From NCBI GenBank assembly GCA_033220425.1, contig CM065649.1, positions 4,216,001 to 4,280,000 on the forward strand: a DNA stretch of 64,000 bases, written 5' to 3'. The first letter of the stretch is position 1, and every line of letters begins with the position of its first letter. Under the pieces are notes generated by a model. The model was not told the DNA's origin, did not search any database, and saw only the letters and a list, made by a program, of their open reading frames with translations. This document shows, piece by piece, positions 11,454 to 24,476 of this stretch. The DNA is from Lepraria neglecta. Lineage: Eukaryota > Ascomycota > Lecanoromycetes > Lecanorales > Stereocaulaceae. A program made the position numbers and the translations under genes.

Positions 11454-13653
11454 ATGGATTTCGGTAGCAGGACCCATGGGCATGGGCGAATGCCCTCCGT
11501 TGACTCAGATCACGAAATGCCCATGCACGCCAGACGCCCGTCTGCCCCTCAGTCACTTGGTCACCGTCTCTCACGGAGGAAAGAGTCGATGCAACACGCC
11601 CATCCAAAACCACCTTTGACCCCCAACTCTACGTCAATTCCACTAAGCATGGCGAACCCTCTTCTCCCTTCCGCTCCTACCTCTCCTCCTACACCAGCAC
11701 CAAGCCCAACTCCTCATCAACGATCACCTACAGCCTGGCCCCCTTCCCTCGATGATACCGAAGATTCGATAATGGAGGAGGCGAGACACCTCTTCGGCAG
11801 ATTGAACACCACTGCAAAGGAAATTTGGCTGAGATCTCTGGTGGAAATGTGTGATAACCATTCTCTGAGCTTTCTACACCAGATTGTTAGCCCACGGCTG
11901 AAGAAGGATCCGTTCCAAGCTCTGCCACCTGAGATGTGCTACAAAGTATGCGGAATCGCTGCTGAGAACAGGATAGTCTTTTGGCTAACAGTCCTTAGAT
12001 ACTCGAATTCATTGATGACCCCAAGACCTTCGTCCGCGCCTCTCAAGTTTCAAGGAGGTGGCGTGAGATACTTAGCGATGACCAAGCCTGGAAAACATTG
12101 TGCGAGAAGCATGCGTACAGAAGGATGTCTACTGATTCCATCGGGTCGAGTCTGACTACAAGCGCTTCGGCCAGCCAGATACTCTACGGACAGCATTTAC
12201 GCGCAGCATCTCCCAGCAGAATACCCGACAATATGTCAGCGATTGATGAAACCCCGGAAGGCGCTCCAGTCTCTTCAAAAACAACGCGTACCACAGGTTC
12301 TAGCCGGAGAAATAAGAAAGCCAGACCAAAGTCTACCCACCGATCGCACTTCAAACATCGCTACTTAGTAGAATCAGCATGGAGGAAAGGAGGTCAAGTG
12401 ACGCCAAGGCACATAACCCCGGACCAAGGTGTGGTAACGAGCCTACACCTGACAAGAAAATACATTGTCGTCGCTCTCGATAACGCCAAGATCCATGTTT
12501 TCAATACCAAGGGAGAGCATCAGAAGACTCTACAGGGGCACGTGATGGGCGTCTGGGCGATGGTACCATGGGATGACATACTCGTCAGCGGTGGCTGTGA
12601 TCGAGATGTGCGGGTATGGAACATGGTGACAGGGTAAGTTGGTAGAATAGGAGCGTGGCCAGTCTCATTACTAATTTCTTACTGTAGCACGAGTGTCCAC
12701 ACCATGCGCGGTCATACATCCACAGTCCGGTGTCTCAAGATGTCCAATGCAAAGACTGCCATCTCCGGCTCTCGAGATACCACCCTCCGGGTTTGGGACT
12801 TGACTACAGGTCTTTGCACCAACGTGCTTATGGGCCACCAAGCTAGCGTGCGCTGTTTGGAAATACATGGAGATCTGGTTGTTTCAGGGAGCTACGATAC
12901 TACGGCAAAGATATGGAGTATATCGACAGGCCAATGCTTGCGAACACTGCAGGGTCATTTTAGCCAAATATATGCCATTGCCTTTGACGGACAGAGAATA
13001 GCAACAGGCAGCTTAGACACCAGCGTTAGGATATGGAACCCTCAAGATGGGTAAGTACAATCCCAGCTCTTTGTCGGTGACTTGCAAGCTAACACTTTTG
13101 CGCTCCACTCAGCTCCTGTCTAGCTATCCTTCAAGGCCACACCTCCCTCGTTGGTCAGCTCCAAATGAGTGGCAATACCCTTGTGACCGGCGGGTCAGAT
13201 GGTTCTGTCCGAGTCTGGTCTCTTCTCTCCAATCAACCAATTCATCGCCTTGCTGCGCATGACAACAGTGTCACTTCTCTACAATTCGATGATGCTCGTA
13301 TCGTGAGCGGCGGAAGTGACGGCAGAGTAAAGATCTGGGATACAAACACTGGAGCCTTGATCAGAGAGTTGAGTCAACCGGCCGAGGCTGTATGGAGAGT
13401 CGCATTTGAGAGCGAAAGATGTGTGGTTATGGCAAGTAGAGGCGGAAGGACTATTATGGAGGTATGGGATTTCACACCACCTGCTGAAGCAGGCGAAGTG
13501 GAAGACGAGGAGAGGTCGGTTGAGATGAGAGGGGGTGGAGGTCAGGAAGGAGATCAGGAAATGGTTGATGTGGAGGAAGAGATGGATGGAGGCGGTGCTA
13601 TGCTTGAGGCATATAGTACTGGAGAGGACGAGAGCGAGGATATGACTGACTGA
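11454..13653 (+). CDS. F-box/WD40 SCF ubiquitin-ligase adaptor (Cdc4/Pop1/Fbw7 type)
   Basis: Substrate-recognition subunit of an SCF E3 ubiquitin ligase. Four exons, join(11454..11945, 11999..12633, 12688..13050, 13113..13653), 676 aa. The first ATG is at 11454; the longer upstream frame opens with TTG. Residues 1-130 are a Pro/Ser/His-rich disordered arm. The F-box spans roughly 155-205 and is split by intron 1 (FQALPPEMCYK then ILEFIDDPKTF, SRRWREILSDDQAWK). Seven WD repeats follow from about 320 to 620, with repeated GH...SGS.D.T.R.W cores such as RVWDLTTGLC and KIWDTNTGAL. The C-terminus is strongly acidic. The order F-box then WD40 and a Cdc4-like first blade (RKYIVVALDNAKI) place it with Cdc4/Fbw7. 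Yeast Met30 / Aspergillus SconB is the main alternative. Confidence 0.9.
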
Positions 13654-14308
13654 CGAGGGGAAAACGACTGGTCTGACGACGCATTGCATGGATGAAATGG
13701 AATAAACGAGGAAGGCGCTACAAATCAAAACAGGGCATGGCATGAGGATTATAGAACATCGTTGGGCTAGGCATCATCGTTGGAAATCAGCGTCGTTCGA
13801 TATTAGCGGTAGACGACATTAGGGTAGGTTACTGTCACTACTTCTGCCATTCTATTGGGCAGCTGCCATTCATAGCAGGCACCTTACTTTTACGGACAAC
13901 TTTAAACCCGTATTCCGAGCTCATCGAGGATGTGGACGTTGCCTTTCTCTTGATGCCGTGCACTGAAGGTCAGAATGCACGGCTGCTTGGAAATTCCCCT
14001 GAAGCATACCGGGGCTCTTTCCTTTAGCAAAGCATACCCATTTCAACTCCATGCTGACCAGAAACACGACAATTCGACCAGGACACAAACTCCATAATTC
14101 TCCTATCATTATGGCTGTCTCTGTACACAGAACACTATCGTCAAAGGCTTAACGGCCTGGCAGAGTGTCGAAGATGTTAATGGCATTACTCTTGCAAAGC
14201 ATGTGACGCGCCTTTGATGCTAGTCACCACTCCTTCCCACATCTACACACTTCATTTGTCAAACATTGAACACCTCGAAAAGTTTATTCGCATCGCAAGC
14301 CAAATAAA
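13654..14308. other. intergenic, no gene seen
   Basis: 3' flank of the F-box/WD40 gene and 5' flank of the F-box pseudogene. Only chance frames. Confidence 0.45.
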
Positions 14309-15492
14309 ATGTCAAGCAGAAACTCCAGTCTTTTCGAGAGACTGCCCTCAGAAATCCACCTCCTGGTCGTACAACAGCTGGATGAGCCAAGAGACCTTCA
14401 AAATCTTATCAAACCATACCCAGGAAGCTTTGGTCTCTTGTTTAGGCAACACTTTGCAATTATCATCGGGCCAATTCTAGAAAACGCACAATTCCCCGAG
14501 GAGCTCCCCCATTACATCTACGCGATTATTCTTGCCAAAAAGCATTATTCAGATCATATTGACGACCTCAAACTCTTCTGGAATCACCATTTCGAGGGCA
14601 CAGAGCCAAGGCGGATGCACTCTGCACTGCTTCGTTCTCCAGACGACACACTTGAGGAAATCATCACCATCACGGAGACCGTCGGCTTTTTCACCCGATT
14701 TTGCTACTACATTATTCCTCGCAAAACATCCCATGTCAAATCAATTTCTCCCTCTCTCATCGGGTGAGGAGGTCAGACTACAGCGCGCCCTTCTTCGCTT
14801 CCAACTCTACTGCCAGCTTTTCCATTCCCCACAAGATTACAAGAAATGTCACCAATTTGGGGACTGGGAGAGACGCTATTTAGCTCAGCACTGGTACTGG
14901 ACCCGCTTCGAGCGAATGGAAATTGAAGAGTGTGAATCCATCTACCACCTCCTTGTCAATTACTTGAGCGAGCATCCGAGAAAGCGACCGGGATATTATT
15001 CTACGCCCCGGTCAGAGGACTGTCCACAGCGAGGTCTACCGCTCCTTCGCGAGGCCATCGACGGAACTCCCCTAAACGAGATTCTCACACCACTATTGTG
15101 CCAATCTCGTAACTTTTGCATTCTGGGGCTTTGGCATCCTGGACACGCAAGATTGGAATTTGCTCACGCGATTCCCGCATGAAGATGGGCCTAGCCCCGA
15201 ACGACTTGAGAGGAAGCGATACAGGCCCAGTCCTCCCGTAGATGAGCGAAACTTTGAACTTCATGTATCGGTGCCGCTGACGAGGTAGGATTGGGGAGTA
15301 CATAAACATGACGAAGCTGCTGTGCGGAGGCTTGCGTGGCGGCTTAAGGGGTATTGTTTTTGGGACTGGGAAAGGAACCTCGGATGGGATTATGTGGATG
15401 CGGACATTTCACTGGGAACTTTAAGGCTCTATGCTAGTAAGGTTGATATGGATAGATTCTCGGGTGATCCTTATGGGGAGCTTAGGTGGTAG
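14309..15492 (+). pseudogene. decaying F-box protein gene
   Basis: Begins with an ATG and a clear F-box (SLFERLPSEIHLLVVQQLDEPRDL) of the kind found in the large fungal family of uncharacterised F-box proteins. The coding sense moves through three frames: frame of 14309 to about 14760, a second frame (GEEVRLQRALLRFQLYCQLF onward) to about 15110, and a third (FAFWGFGILDTQDWN) that reaches an in-frame TAG near 15285 and continues open beyond it (AVRRLAWRLKGYCFWDW) to a final stop at 15490-15492. No GT-AG introns explain the two frame changes. So I count two frameshifts and one internal stop in roughly 1.18 kb. Similarity of all segments to one protein is inferred from their tryptophan- and arginine-rich style, not from an alignment. 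Confidence 0.75.
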
Positions 15493-18400
15493 CGAAAATG
15501 TATATATAACAGCTCGTTAATAGGATAATGGAAGCCATTAGTTACCACACAGCAAGATGCCAATCAACGCAACTGTCCGAGACTGCATCATTCACCCCAT
15601 ACTGTCTCGTGTCTATTTACGAGTCATACTTCTTTCGTTCAATCCTCTACCGTGTAAAAAAGGACCATGAATGGTGACCGTTAAAGACGTCTTTGACGTG
15701 ATCATCGAGATCTGAATCCGCTCTAGCTGGGTGATTTTCTTTAGGAAGCGGAGCAGGGAGGAGTATGATTTGTTGAAAGGAGGAGCTTGAGGAGGCGTGT
15801 TTTCGGCCAAGGCAGAGTTGCAATTGGGGGATTTTCAGCTATAAAGAGCTCGGACGGGCTGGACTTTTGCAGCATGCAATCGAGACGAAAGTAACGCTCA
15901 CATACAAGCTGAAGCTCGTTGGCCGACTTCAAAGGTACTATTGTCAACATCAGGAATGGTCTAATGGGTGAGATCATCGTGTTCACGGTGTTGGGCTCAG
16001 AGTATTTGCTGCTCGTTCAAATGTTAATTGGTGTGGTTGAGGGAATTTTGGCTGTTTTGTGTAAGTTTGGGCTCCTAAGCATGAGAGCTGTATAAAGGCC
16101 GTCCAGATTTGGCATTGGCTGATGCTCATGCGATCCGGCATTCTTGACGGACGATGTATGAGATCAAAAGACTCAACTTTGGACGCGGTAACGATGAAGG
16201 GGATTTCTCCTAGGATAGGTCTTACGTAGACGAGATAGAGCTTATGTGTATGTAACTGAATGGGCGTCAAATTATTGTCTCAGAAACGTGAACCGGAAAA
16301 CGTAACAGGAAAGGACATGCCTGTGAGTGCCTAAGGTCGGCTTTCAACGCGTAGGAACTAATCAAGAAAAGGGTATGTAACATATCTCCAAACCCCTGCA
16401 TAGGATCAAAGGTTATGCGTACTAGCTCAAGCACGTTTCGACAAAGATGCTAAGCTAGATCACAAAAGTAACTCGTACACTTGAAGGGCAAGAATATTTG
16501 TAGAAAAATTGTGGGCAGGGTTCCGGAAAGACCAGTATCGAGCGGAATGAAACCAGAAGAAAGGCAAGGTTCGAATGCTCGAAGAGCAATAAAGTAGCCG
16601 AAAGGCACGTACAATTCCCCCAAGTAAGCTCACAACGAGCGAGATAAGACTAGCAAAGGAGCAAGTCAGGTATACTCGAAGAGTGTATTGAACCCGTTGG
16701 AAAGCGTAGGCAACTGCCCAATCAAGATTTGAATGAGTCGTAGAAAGCCCCAAGGAAAGGGATTTTTCTATAATCGAGAGCTCCCTTGATGGTTAGAAAG
16801 AATGGGTGTTCTCCCCCATGTAGGCTCACGAGCAGGGATTGAAGCACCCCAAAAGCATGTTCATACGCTTGAAGAGCTTTGACATCTGGTAGCAGTGATG
16901 GACACCAGTCTGAGGAATCGCTGGTTGCTCGTGCGGGTTGGTAATCTTAGTAGACAACAAACAATATCAGGATCTCATATTCATGGCGGCAATGGGATTA
17001 ATGTCCTTGAGACGAATTACATTCCAGATACAACCCAGATAGAGCCTACGTGTATATGCATGAACGCTATCAAAATATTTCCCCTGAACAGTAGACAGAA
17101 AAGCTCAATAAATGGTAGGGAATAGCGTGCACTAGAGACCAATCATCCACGTCATGACTGCTTGTAACTACGCTTGTGAGTTCCAATCTATGTATTTCAA
17201 GACGAATCGAGATGAGATCCTAGTCAAGATAGAGGCGGATCTCAAGCCGGTAAAAGATTCCTTTGCAAAACCAGATGACCGGTTAGGAATTCAATAGTTC
17301 AGTCTAGCTTCTCCAACGGGCCAGCTAAAGTATGACATCCGGCAGATGGCAGCTCGGCGCAATTGTGCATGCAGATAGAGATAGTGGAGAGATGATTCAA
17401 ACAGACATAGACGCCTCCTAACTGTCCTTGGAGAATCTTGTAGAGCAATGAGGGATGCGAGACACCAGGACGGGGACCCAAATTGAAACACAGAGCAAAC
17501 GAATTTCAAACCATCAGCGTCTTAGATGTTTCCTGACGGTGTTCCTAGCCCACGTGAAGTTCTGGCTCAAACATGGACGATAAGAAAAGTCGATAGTGCC
17601 AAGATCCCAATCGAGACAGGGGGCTTGCTCCACAGTCCACGCTATGCCTTCAAGTCTCAAATTGTTTCATCTTCCCTGCTCCTTGTCGTTTTTATAGACG
17701 TGTATTAGCTCACTCCCCAACAATCAATATGGGTGTCGCTAGTTGCTGGAGAATTCTCCGAGCGAGGAGTCAAGGCTTTGGAACATGCAGCCACAAGTCA
17801 CGGGGAATCGAGATGCCGGTGCTATGAAGTTAACAGGATGCTAGGGCATTCCTAGGAGAGGCCTGGGCGTGGAAATCTTTAAAGCGTTCGTTTTCTTTTT
17901 CAACAACGGTCGAGAACGAAAGATCATCGGCTTCTGGAAACCTCCGAAATGAAGAGCAGCAAGAATTCACGAAATGAGTCCAGATTGAGGGAAACAATTC
18001 CCTTATTGGCATTGTGGGGGTCGCTGGGATGAGGCCTGGCTAAGATAGGAGGGCTGCCCAGAACTCGCCCAGAGGAGCATGGCGACGGGGGGTGGAGCGC
18101 TTGAGCTTAGGGTAGCGGAGGGGTAAAAGGGAAAGGGATCATTCCATGGCGTCGGCAAGCAGCCAGAATGTGAAGAGGGTCGAGCGGAATGGGCGTTGGA
18201 GGCCAGCTACCACTCCTTTGCGAAGTCTCTATCACTCAATGGAGAGTGAGACATTATTCGGACATCGAAATACAATACCTCGCCGTAAAATAAAATACAA
18301 ACCGGCGGCCGTTGTGTGCCTGATTATCAGGTGATCAAATAATGGACATGGGATCGATGGAACCGTCCGCGACTTCCACGTGCTACGGCAATAATTCCCA

Positions 18401-20503
18401 AAAAGGGAGTTGGAAAAGTGAGATCGGCGGTTTTCTAGCCAGCTCTATTGGGCTGTCTGGCACTCGCCGGGCAATCTGAGGCAGATCGCCCGGGGCGTAA
18501 TTGATCTACGGCAGATCTCTCACGGCATGCCTCAGATGACGATATACTACATGCACAGCACGTGGTTGAAAGTAAGAAACTGGTAACATGGTGATCTTTG
18601 AAAGTTGAGACCGGCGACAGCGCCACTGGTAGAAGGCAAAGTCATAGCAAAAGTGTGAGTCCGTCGGAAACGCAGCTCTTTGAATGGCTGCGCCGTCATT
18701 TATTTCGAAGTTCACACCGGGGCGCCACAAGTTTAAAGATTCATGCTTCTTCGGAGGTCGCTGGTCTTGTTGCTGGATTTGAAGACAGTAGCTGCAGGTA
18801 GCCATCAAGTACCTGTTCAGAGGCTTCGTTCGGTGAGTTTTCATTGGCCACTTGCGTCGCATGACTGTACAATCACTGCCTCAGTAAGCAGAGCAGATGA
18901 TTCGAAATCCTTGAAAGTAAGCAGCACGCTCTGTTGTCAGCTCCGATGTCTTGCAGATTCCACCTCGTGCACGAATCCTACGTCACGCATGCCTAATGCG
19001 CAACTAGCTAAGTATAAAGCCATGCGCCTGGTGTCACCACTCAAAGATGGACACACAAACAGCCCAATGCATGCAAGCATGACATGCTCGTTTCATTTGT
19101 TTTCGTCCATTCTGTTCTCATTGCCTATTATGGATGTCTGCCATGCGCGTATCTGAAGCACATGGCCATCTTTCCGCAAAAACATCTCGATGTCATCCAG
19201 AACAGGAAGGATCTTCTGCTGACCTTTAGTTTTTGTGGTTGATTCGGTGTGACCGAATGGACCCTTTGAATCCTGCTTCCTTTTCGCATGGCACGCAATG
19301 ACGCAGGGCAAAGTACTTTGGATGCGGTGAAGACAGTAATCAGCTTAAGTCAGCCGCCAAGATCGCAGCCTCGGGGATCGTACAAGATCACTGGCCGCGT
19401 AACCATAATACGTGTTCTGCCGTATATGGAAACAGCAAAGAAAATATAGCTTCATGCATTCAGACTATGAAGCACTGCGATCCGGACCGCGGTGCGTAAC
19501 GCCGCAAAGGATTGGAACCTGCAGATCCAGCTGTGATGGAAGGGAAGGTACCGTGCAGCCGACCATCTTCTTCGATGCTTCTCTAGGATTTATTCCCAGT
19601 TAGTGTGCATATCCAACAACTTCCCGCGTAGAGAGCGAATCACAAGTCGCCCTCGTCCTCGGCACGGGAAGCGATGATGCAAGAGGCACAATGAAGCACT
19701 GTGATTGTGCCGCATGGCGTAAAACTTGAGACTGAAATCGTTGCAGCAACGGTGGTGGTTAGGGACGTGTTTCCCATATTCCTATCAGCTGGAGATGTGT
19801 TTCAGAGTTGCAAAGGTAATGTGAGAGGGTGCACAGAGTGCATAGAAGTCGCGTCAACTGGCGAAGTAATCTGATCGGAGACATTTTTGGTAAATTACCT
19901 CATGTTGGTTACAGTATGTCCGCATCTACCTTATGGTCCGCCTCGTTGACGGTCCCTCGAATCAATCTCTCACCAAGGGAGATAATTTGGCGACTAGGAG
20001 GCTGGCTTCCAAGCGTCCGAAATATTGTGGTCGGAACATTGCAAAAAGCCTTGAAGCACAGATATAATTAAACCAATCAGCAGTGTCGCTATCTCCATCA
20101 CTCTCAAAGATCCTAGTACCGGCTCCCCTGGCCCCTCACGATTACCCCCACCATGTGCACTTAAAATTACCTAAGCAACGCTAGAACCCGTGAACGCGAA
20201 GGACGATAAGTAGCAAGGTCGTAGTGCCAACGGAACCCCGGCAAGGTGGCTGGCTAAGGCAGAGCCCCGGCGTACGCAGTGAGTGCGTAGCTGGCGTTAA
20301 GGTCGGTACATAAGTTCTAGGTTACCTTAGGTTCGTACCGAAAGCTGGACACATTTGGCTTACCTCAAATAATAAGGATCGCGTTCCGAGATTACTGGAG
20401 AACTTAACAGAGTCTGGAGCACAAGATCATGCAATGTGCTGACAGCGCACATATGTGACATTTTGAGACTCTATTATTTTACTGGCCCCCTGAATGCTCC
20501 TAC
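15493..20503. other. 5-kb gene-poor block
   Basis: No reading frame with domain signatures, plausible splice chains or signal peptides on either strand. It contains the ~97-bp tandem array at 16440-16910. A short inverted repeat (CGGTAC ... GTACCG, about 37 bp overall) is at 20305-20341. The largest minus-strand frames (15741-15986, 15983-16270) are unremarkable. Confidence 0.55.
16440..16910. repeat. degenerate ~97-bp tandem array (about 4.5 units)
   Basis: GAGC or GAGT cores recur at 16540/16584, 16637/16681, 16735/16778 and 16830/16874, giving alternating spacings of about 44 and 53 bp, that is a ~97-bp unit with two cores. Supporting matches between units include CTCGAAGAG at 16579 and again about 97 bp later, and AAGTAAGCTCAC near 16622 versus ATGTAGGCTCAC near 16818. 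Units are strongly diverged. The unit is three times 32.3 bp, the period of the arrays at 25, 37 and 63 kb, so it may be a higher-order relative. Confidence 0.55.
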
Positions 20504-23500
20504 ATGTCTTCTAACGATCGTTTTCTTCCTCCACAGCGTCCAGGCTATCTCAGGCAAGGAACCAGCACCTTCTCTCAAAAACAAAAGGTACCACCCACTC
20601 AACTCAAACTCCACCACCACAACTTGGCAAACCATAAAGGTACCTGGCTGACTTCAAACTTCAAATTCTCAGGTCACGAACCTCTCCGAACTCGGTTTAC
20701 TGCCCAGGAAAGAGAGCCTGCGACCTGGGAATCGGAAAAGTAAGCACAACGCCTAAGCCTTATTCAATCGCCACTGTACTTTCATGTCTAAGACTCGTTC
20801 CGGAACCTGATCCGCCCTTCCAACGGCATTGTACATCAGCTGACTCCGCCTCACCCTGTTCTTTAGATAATTCGTCGCAAGCAACTACCCGTCCTGCTTA
20901 CACAACCGCGCAATCTCATCAGAGCTCAGCAAGGCCTGCGTACCAACGTCAGGCATCCGCAATCTCCACCCATTCTCCCTCAGGCCGACCACATCCACCC
21001 GTTTATCCTCCACCAGAGCCAAAGAAGCCTAAGAGCAAATCTACGCTTCTGAGTCGTATTGCTGCTCAGCAAAGTGCTCGCACGCCAAACCCAATCCCGA
21101 CTTACAGTAACGGTACCGCAACTTCGTTCAATTGGCGCTCAGGTCGACCGATGGCGGGCATGTTGGAGATTGAGAGGTCGCGAACAAGGCGGGAAAGAAC
21201 ATTCATTGGAAGTGAATGCGCAGTTTGCGAAGAGCCTTTGGAGCACACATTAAGAGGGGAGCGGGTCTTGCAGTTCTCATGCGGGCATGTTTCGCATGAA
21301 GCTTGCTTCTACGAATACATCAAAGAGTTTGAGTCACAGTACTGCCCGACCTGCAATGCACCACTAGGCCTTGACACTAGCAGAGGCGGGAATGTGCTAG
21401 ACTTAGGTAAGGCTTTCGTCTACGAATCAAAGCACGTGCGAAAACTGACATTCCAATAGAAAAGCTTAGCAGCATTGTTCGCTCGGTGTCTTTGAACAAC
21501 GAAGCACGAGACCAACGCAACCGCGACAACAACAACAGCACTCGAAACATACCTGTACCTTCGGACCCTCGGACTGGCGAGGAAAGACCAAGCAGCCGTG
21601 GATCGAACACGCGTAATCGTGATAGCACACAGCCGCAAGATCTCAGACAACGAGAACGGGATAGGGAGAGGGATGCAAGAGAGATACAGCGAGATAGAGT
21701 TGAAAGATATGGCAGCACTTCGAATCGTCAGCAACATACCAGGAACGAGAGCAGAGACATTGGCGTTGGCGCATCTTCTGGTGAATACAACGAGTCACAC
21801 CAAACAACTGGCAGGAGGCACGACTACGATGTTCAATCTATGGAAACAGCGCTCAGCAGCCCCAGAGCTAGCATTACCAAGAACCCGATCCCTGCCCCTA
21901 CAGTTACTGTACGAAGCGAGTATCCTACTTTGACCCGATCACGGCAACAACAGAGTCTTACATGCTTGGTCACTATTGAGGTTCCGGAGGGCAAATGGAG
22001 GCCTGATCCAGCGGATCTACGCGGCGCACCCATTTTACCGTCTATGCAACAAGACAGTGCCACCTTCAGCAACCGCCCGAAGTCACCAGCTCAAAGTCAG
22101 CAAGCGGAATGGCAATTCGAGTCACCTGAGGTTCTGGAAGAAATTAGTGAAGATCTACATGTTCGTGTGGAGAACTGGCACGGATTGGACTTCCAAAGGT
22201 ACACTCTTGCTCTGCAAATCTCAATATGCTAATACCAATATACGACAGATTCGGAAAGCTACGACTTTTCGGCACAGTGCGGGTTGGCAAGGACCGACAG
22301 TCATGGCAAGAGCTCGAATGCTTCCTCTTTGCGGAAATGCTTATCTGCGTGAAAGAGAAAAAGGGAGCTCCACCACAATATGCGGATGGCAATTCGAAGC
22401 GGAAACTCACAAGATGCACCCTCAAAGGATCAATCCTCATCAAGAAGCACCTCAAGCATGTCGAGTCAAATCCTGACGAACCAATTCTGACTCTCAGTCT
22501 CTCGGTGCAAGATCTACAGCAATTCCACCTCCAATTCCAAACCCGAACTCAGGTCGAACAGTGGAAACGCTCACTCCTTGATTTGAACAGCCCCGCCGAG
22601 CAGCCCCGGCAGAGCAATGAGTACGAGCTGGACAACTCCGGTACAGATGACGATGACTACAGGACGATGAAGACCAAGCGTGCGTCGTCGATCAACTCTT
22701 CATATGGAGGACAGAAGTCAGTTAATACTGCGCCAACAGAATACACTGCATCTGGCATGGGCAGGACAATGCAGGATCAGCGGATGCCGGCATCCATACA
22801 CGTTCCTCTCGATATTGTTGTAGTCATCCCGGTCTCTTCGTCTATGCAGGGGCTCAAGATTACACTACTACGGGACGCACTCAAGTTCCTAGTTCAGAAT
22901 CTCGGTGAAAGAGATAGAATGGGACTTGTTACGTTTGGTTCTAGTGGGGGTGGAGTACCTCTTGTAGGCATGACGACGAAGGCTTGGAATGGATGGACGA
23001 GGATCCTCAACTCGATCAGGCCTGTGGGACAGAAAAGTCTACGAGCCGACGTTGTTGAGGGCGCGAATGTTGCTATGGATCTACTCATGCAGCGCAAAGC
23101 CAACAACCCCATTGCCACGATCCTCCTTATCAGCGACTCTTCCACTTCGGACGCCGAAAGCGTGGACTTCGTGGTATCTCGAGCTGAGGCTGCAAAGTAA
23201 GTTGAGCCTCATCTGCCAATACGCTCGGATATTAATCTTGAGGGAATTTTCTTTTTGCGCACGGGGACTAATTTGCCTTCAGGGTCGCTATCCACTCGTT
23301 TGGTCTGGGCTTGACGCATAAGCCGGACACAATGATTGAGCTGTCAACGCGTACCAAAGCCTCTTACACCTACGTGAAAGATTGGATGATGCTTCGGGAG
23401 TGCGTTGCCGGGTGTTTGGGGGCGATGCAAACGACCTCTCATCAAAACGTGAAATTAAAATTACGTCTGCCTGAGGGATCGCCCGCGAAGTTCGTCAAAA

Positions 23501-24476
23501 TCTCGGGCGCTTTACAAATAACCAAGCGTGCCACTGGGAAGGACGCAGAAGCCGCACTAGGCGATTTGAGATTTGGTGACAAGAGAGGTATGTCGTATGA
23601 CTGACCGATGGCTGTCGGCTTGCTAATCGAATCCCAGATATCCTTGTCCAATTGGTCATCGCTCCCGACAACACATCTCAGGAGCATCTGCCGCAGGATC
23701 CGTGGGAGAGCATCGTCTCTGGTCTGGAAGCACTAGGCGGTCCTTTTGATTCTGATGAGCAAAGGACGCTTAGTGTGGAGGAAGTTCCCTTGATCCAAGC
23801 TGATCTAACTTACGGCGATATTCTACGCGATGGCACCCTCACCCACCCGTCCAGGCCGTCGCTATTGGCGATCACAATGTTGCCGTCCAATTCGAGGTCG
23901 AAGACCTCTCAGCGGCCGTCAACCCCACCGATACCGCCGCATCCTAGCATTGTGCAGCGCCGGATGGAACTGCTAACGTCGGATATGCTTACCAGGGCAT
24001 TGACTCTGGTATCACGAGGCCAGCATGATCGCGCTCATCATCTATTGAAGGAGACGCGGACTATTCTGAAGGGTCTTGGTAAAGGCGGTTTGCCTCCTAT
24101 TCCTCAAGGAGGCAAACCTCCAAGTGCACCAGCTAGCGTCAAAGATGACGGCGCAGCGACTCCAGAGCGCCAACCTTCGCCGACTTCGGAGAATGGTATG
24201 GGCAATGCTTCCAGTATTGATGCCATTACGCTGAATGCTCTGGACACTGAGCTCGAAGCATCGCTTGAGTGGATTAACCATCCTGCAGTGTTCGGCCGCG
24301 ACTCGCGAAAAGCTGTGCTCCAAGCTATTGGCGTTATCGCTTCCCAGAGGGGTTACACTTTCCGCACGCCGGCTGAGAGTCTTTGGGCTGGCCGAGTAGC
24401 AGGCGTGAAGCGATTGACAACCCAGTCAAGGGAATGGAGAGATGCGGGAGATGAGGCGCTGATGGAGGAGGCGTGA
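20504..24476 (+). CDS. RING-PH-vWA scaffold, Far1/Ste5-related
   Basis: Large signalling scaffold of the Far1/Ste5 type, which tethers pheromone-MAPK or polarity components at the membrane. Six exons, join(20504..20739, 20793..21406, 21460..22198, 22249..23196, 23283..23587, 23638..24476), 1226 aa, introns 50-86 nt. Residues 1-215 are disordered. A RING-H2 finger lies at about 220-270 (CAVC, FSCGHVSHEAC, CPTC), followed by an Arg/Asp/Gln-rich disordered arm. A PH domain spans about 530-650 (LRLFGTVRVGKDRQSWQELE, FQTRTQVEQWKRSLLDL). A von Willebrand A fold starts near 710 (VPLDIVVVIPVSSSMQGLK) and continues through about 900. The C-terminal part (QRRMELLTSDMLTRALTL, then RAHHLLKETRTIL) looks helical. 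The metal site reads IPVSSSM rather than DxSxS, so the first metal-binding Asp is missing, as expected for a binding rather than metal-dependent module. Confidence 0.85.

Noticed and set aside
20305-20341. Short palindrome CGGTAC...GTACCG
   Set aside because: Six-base arms are expected by chance in 5 kb; no terminator or binding site can be named.
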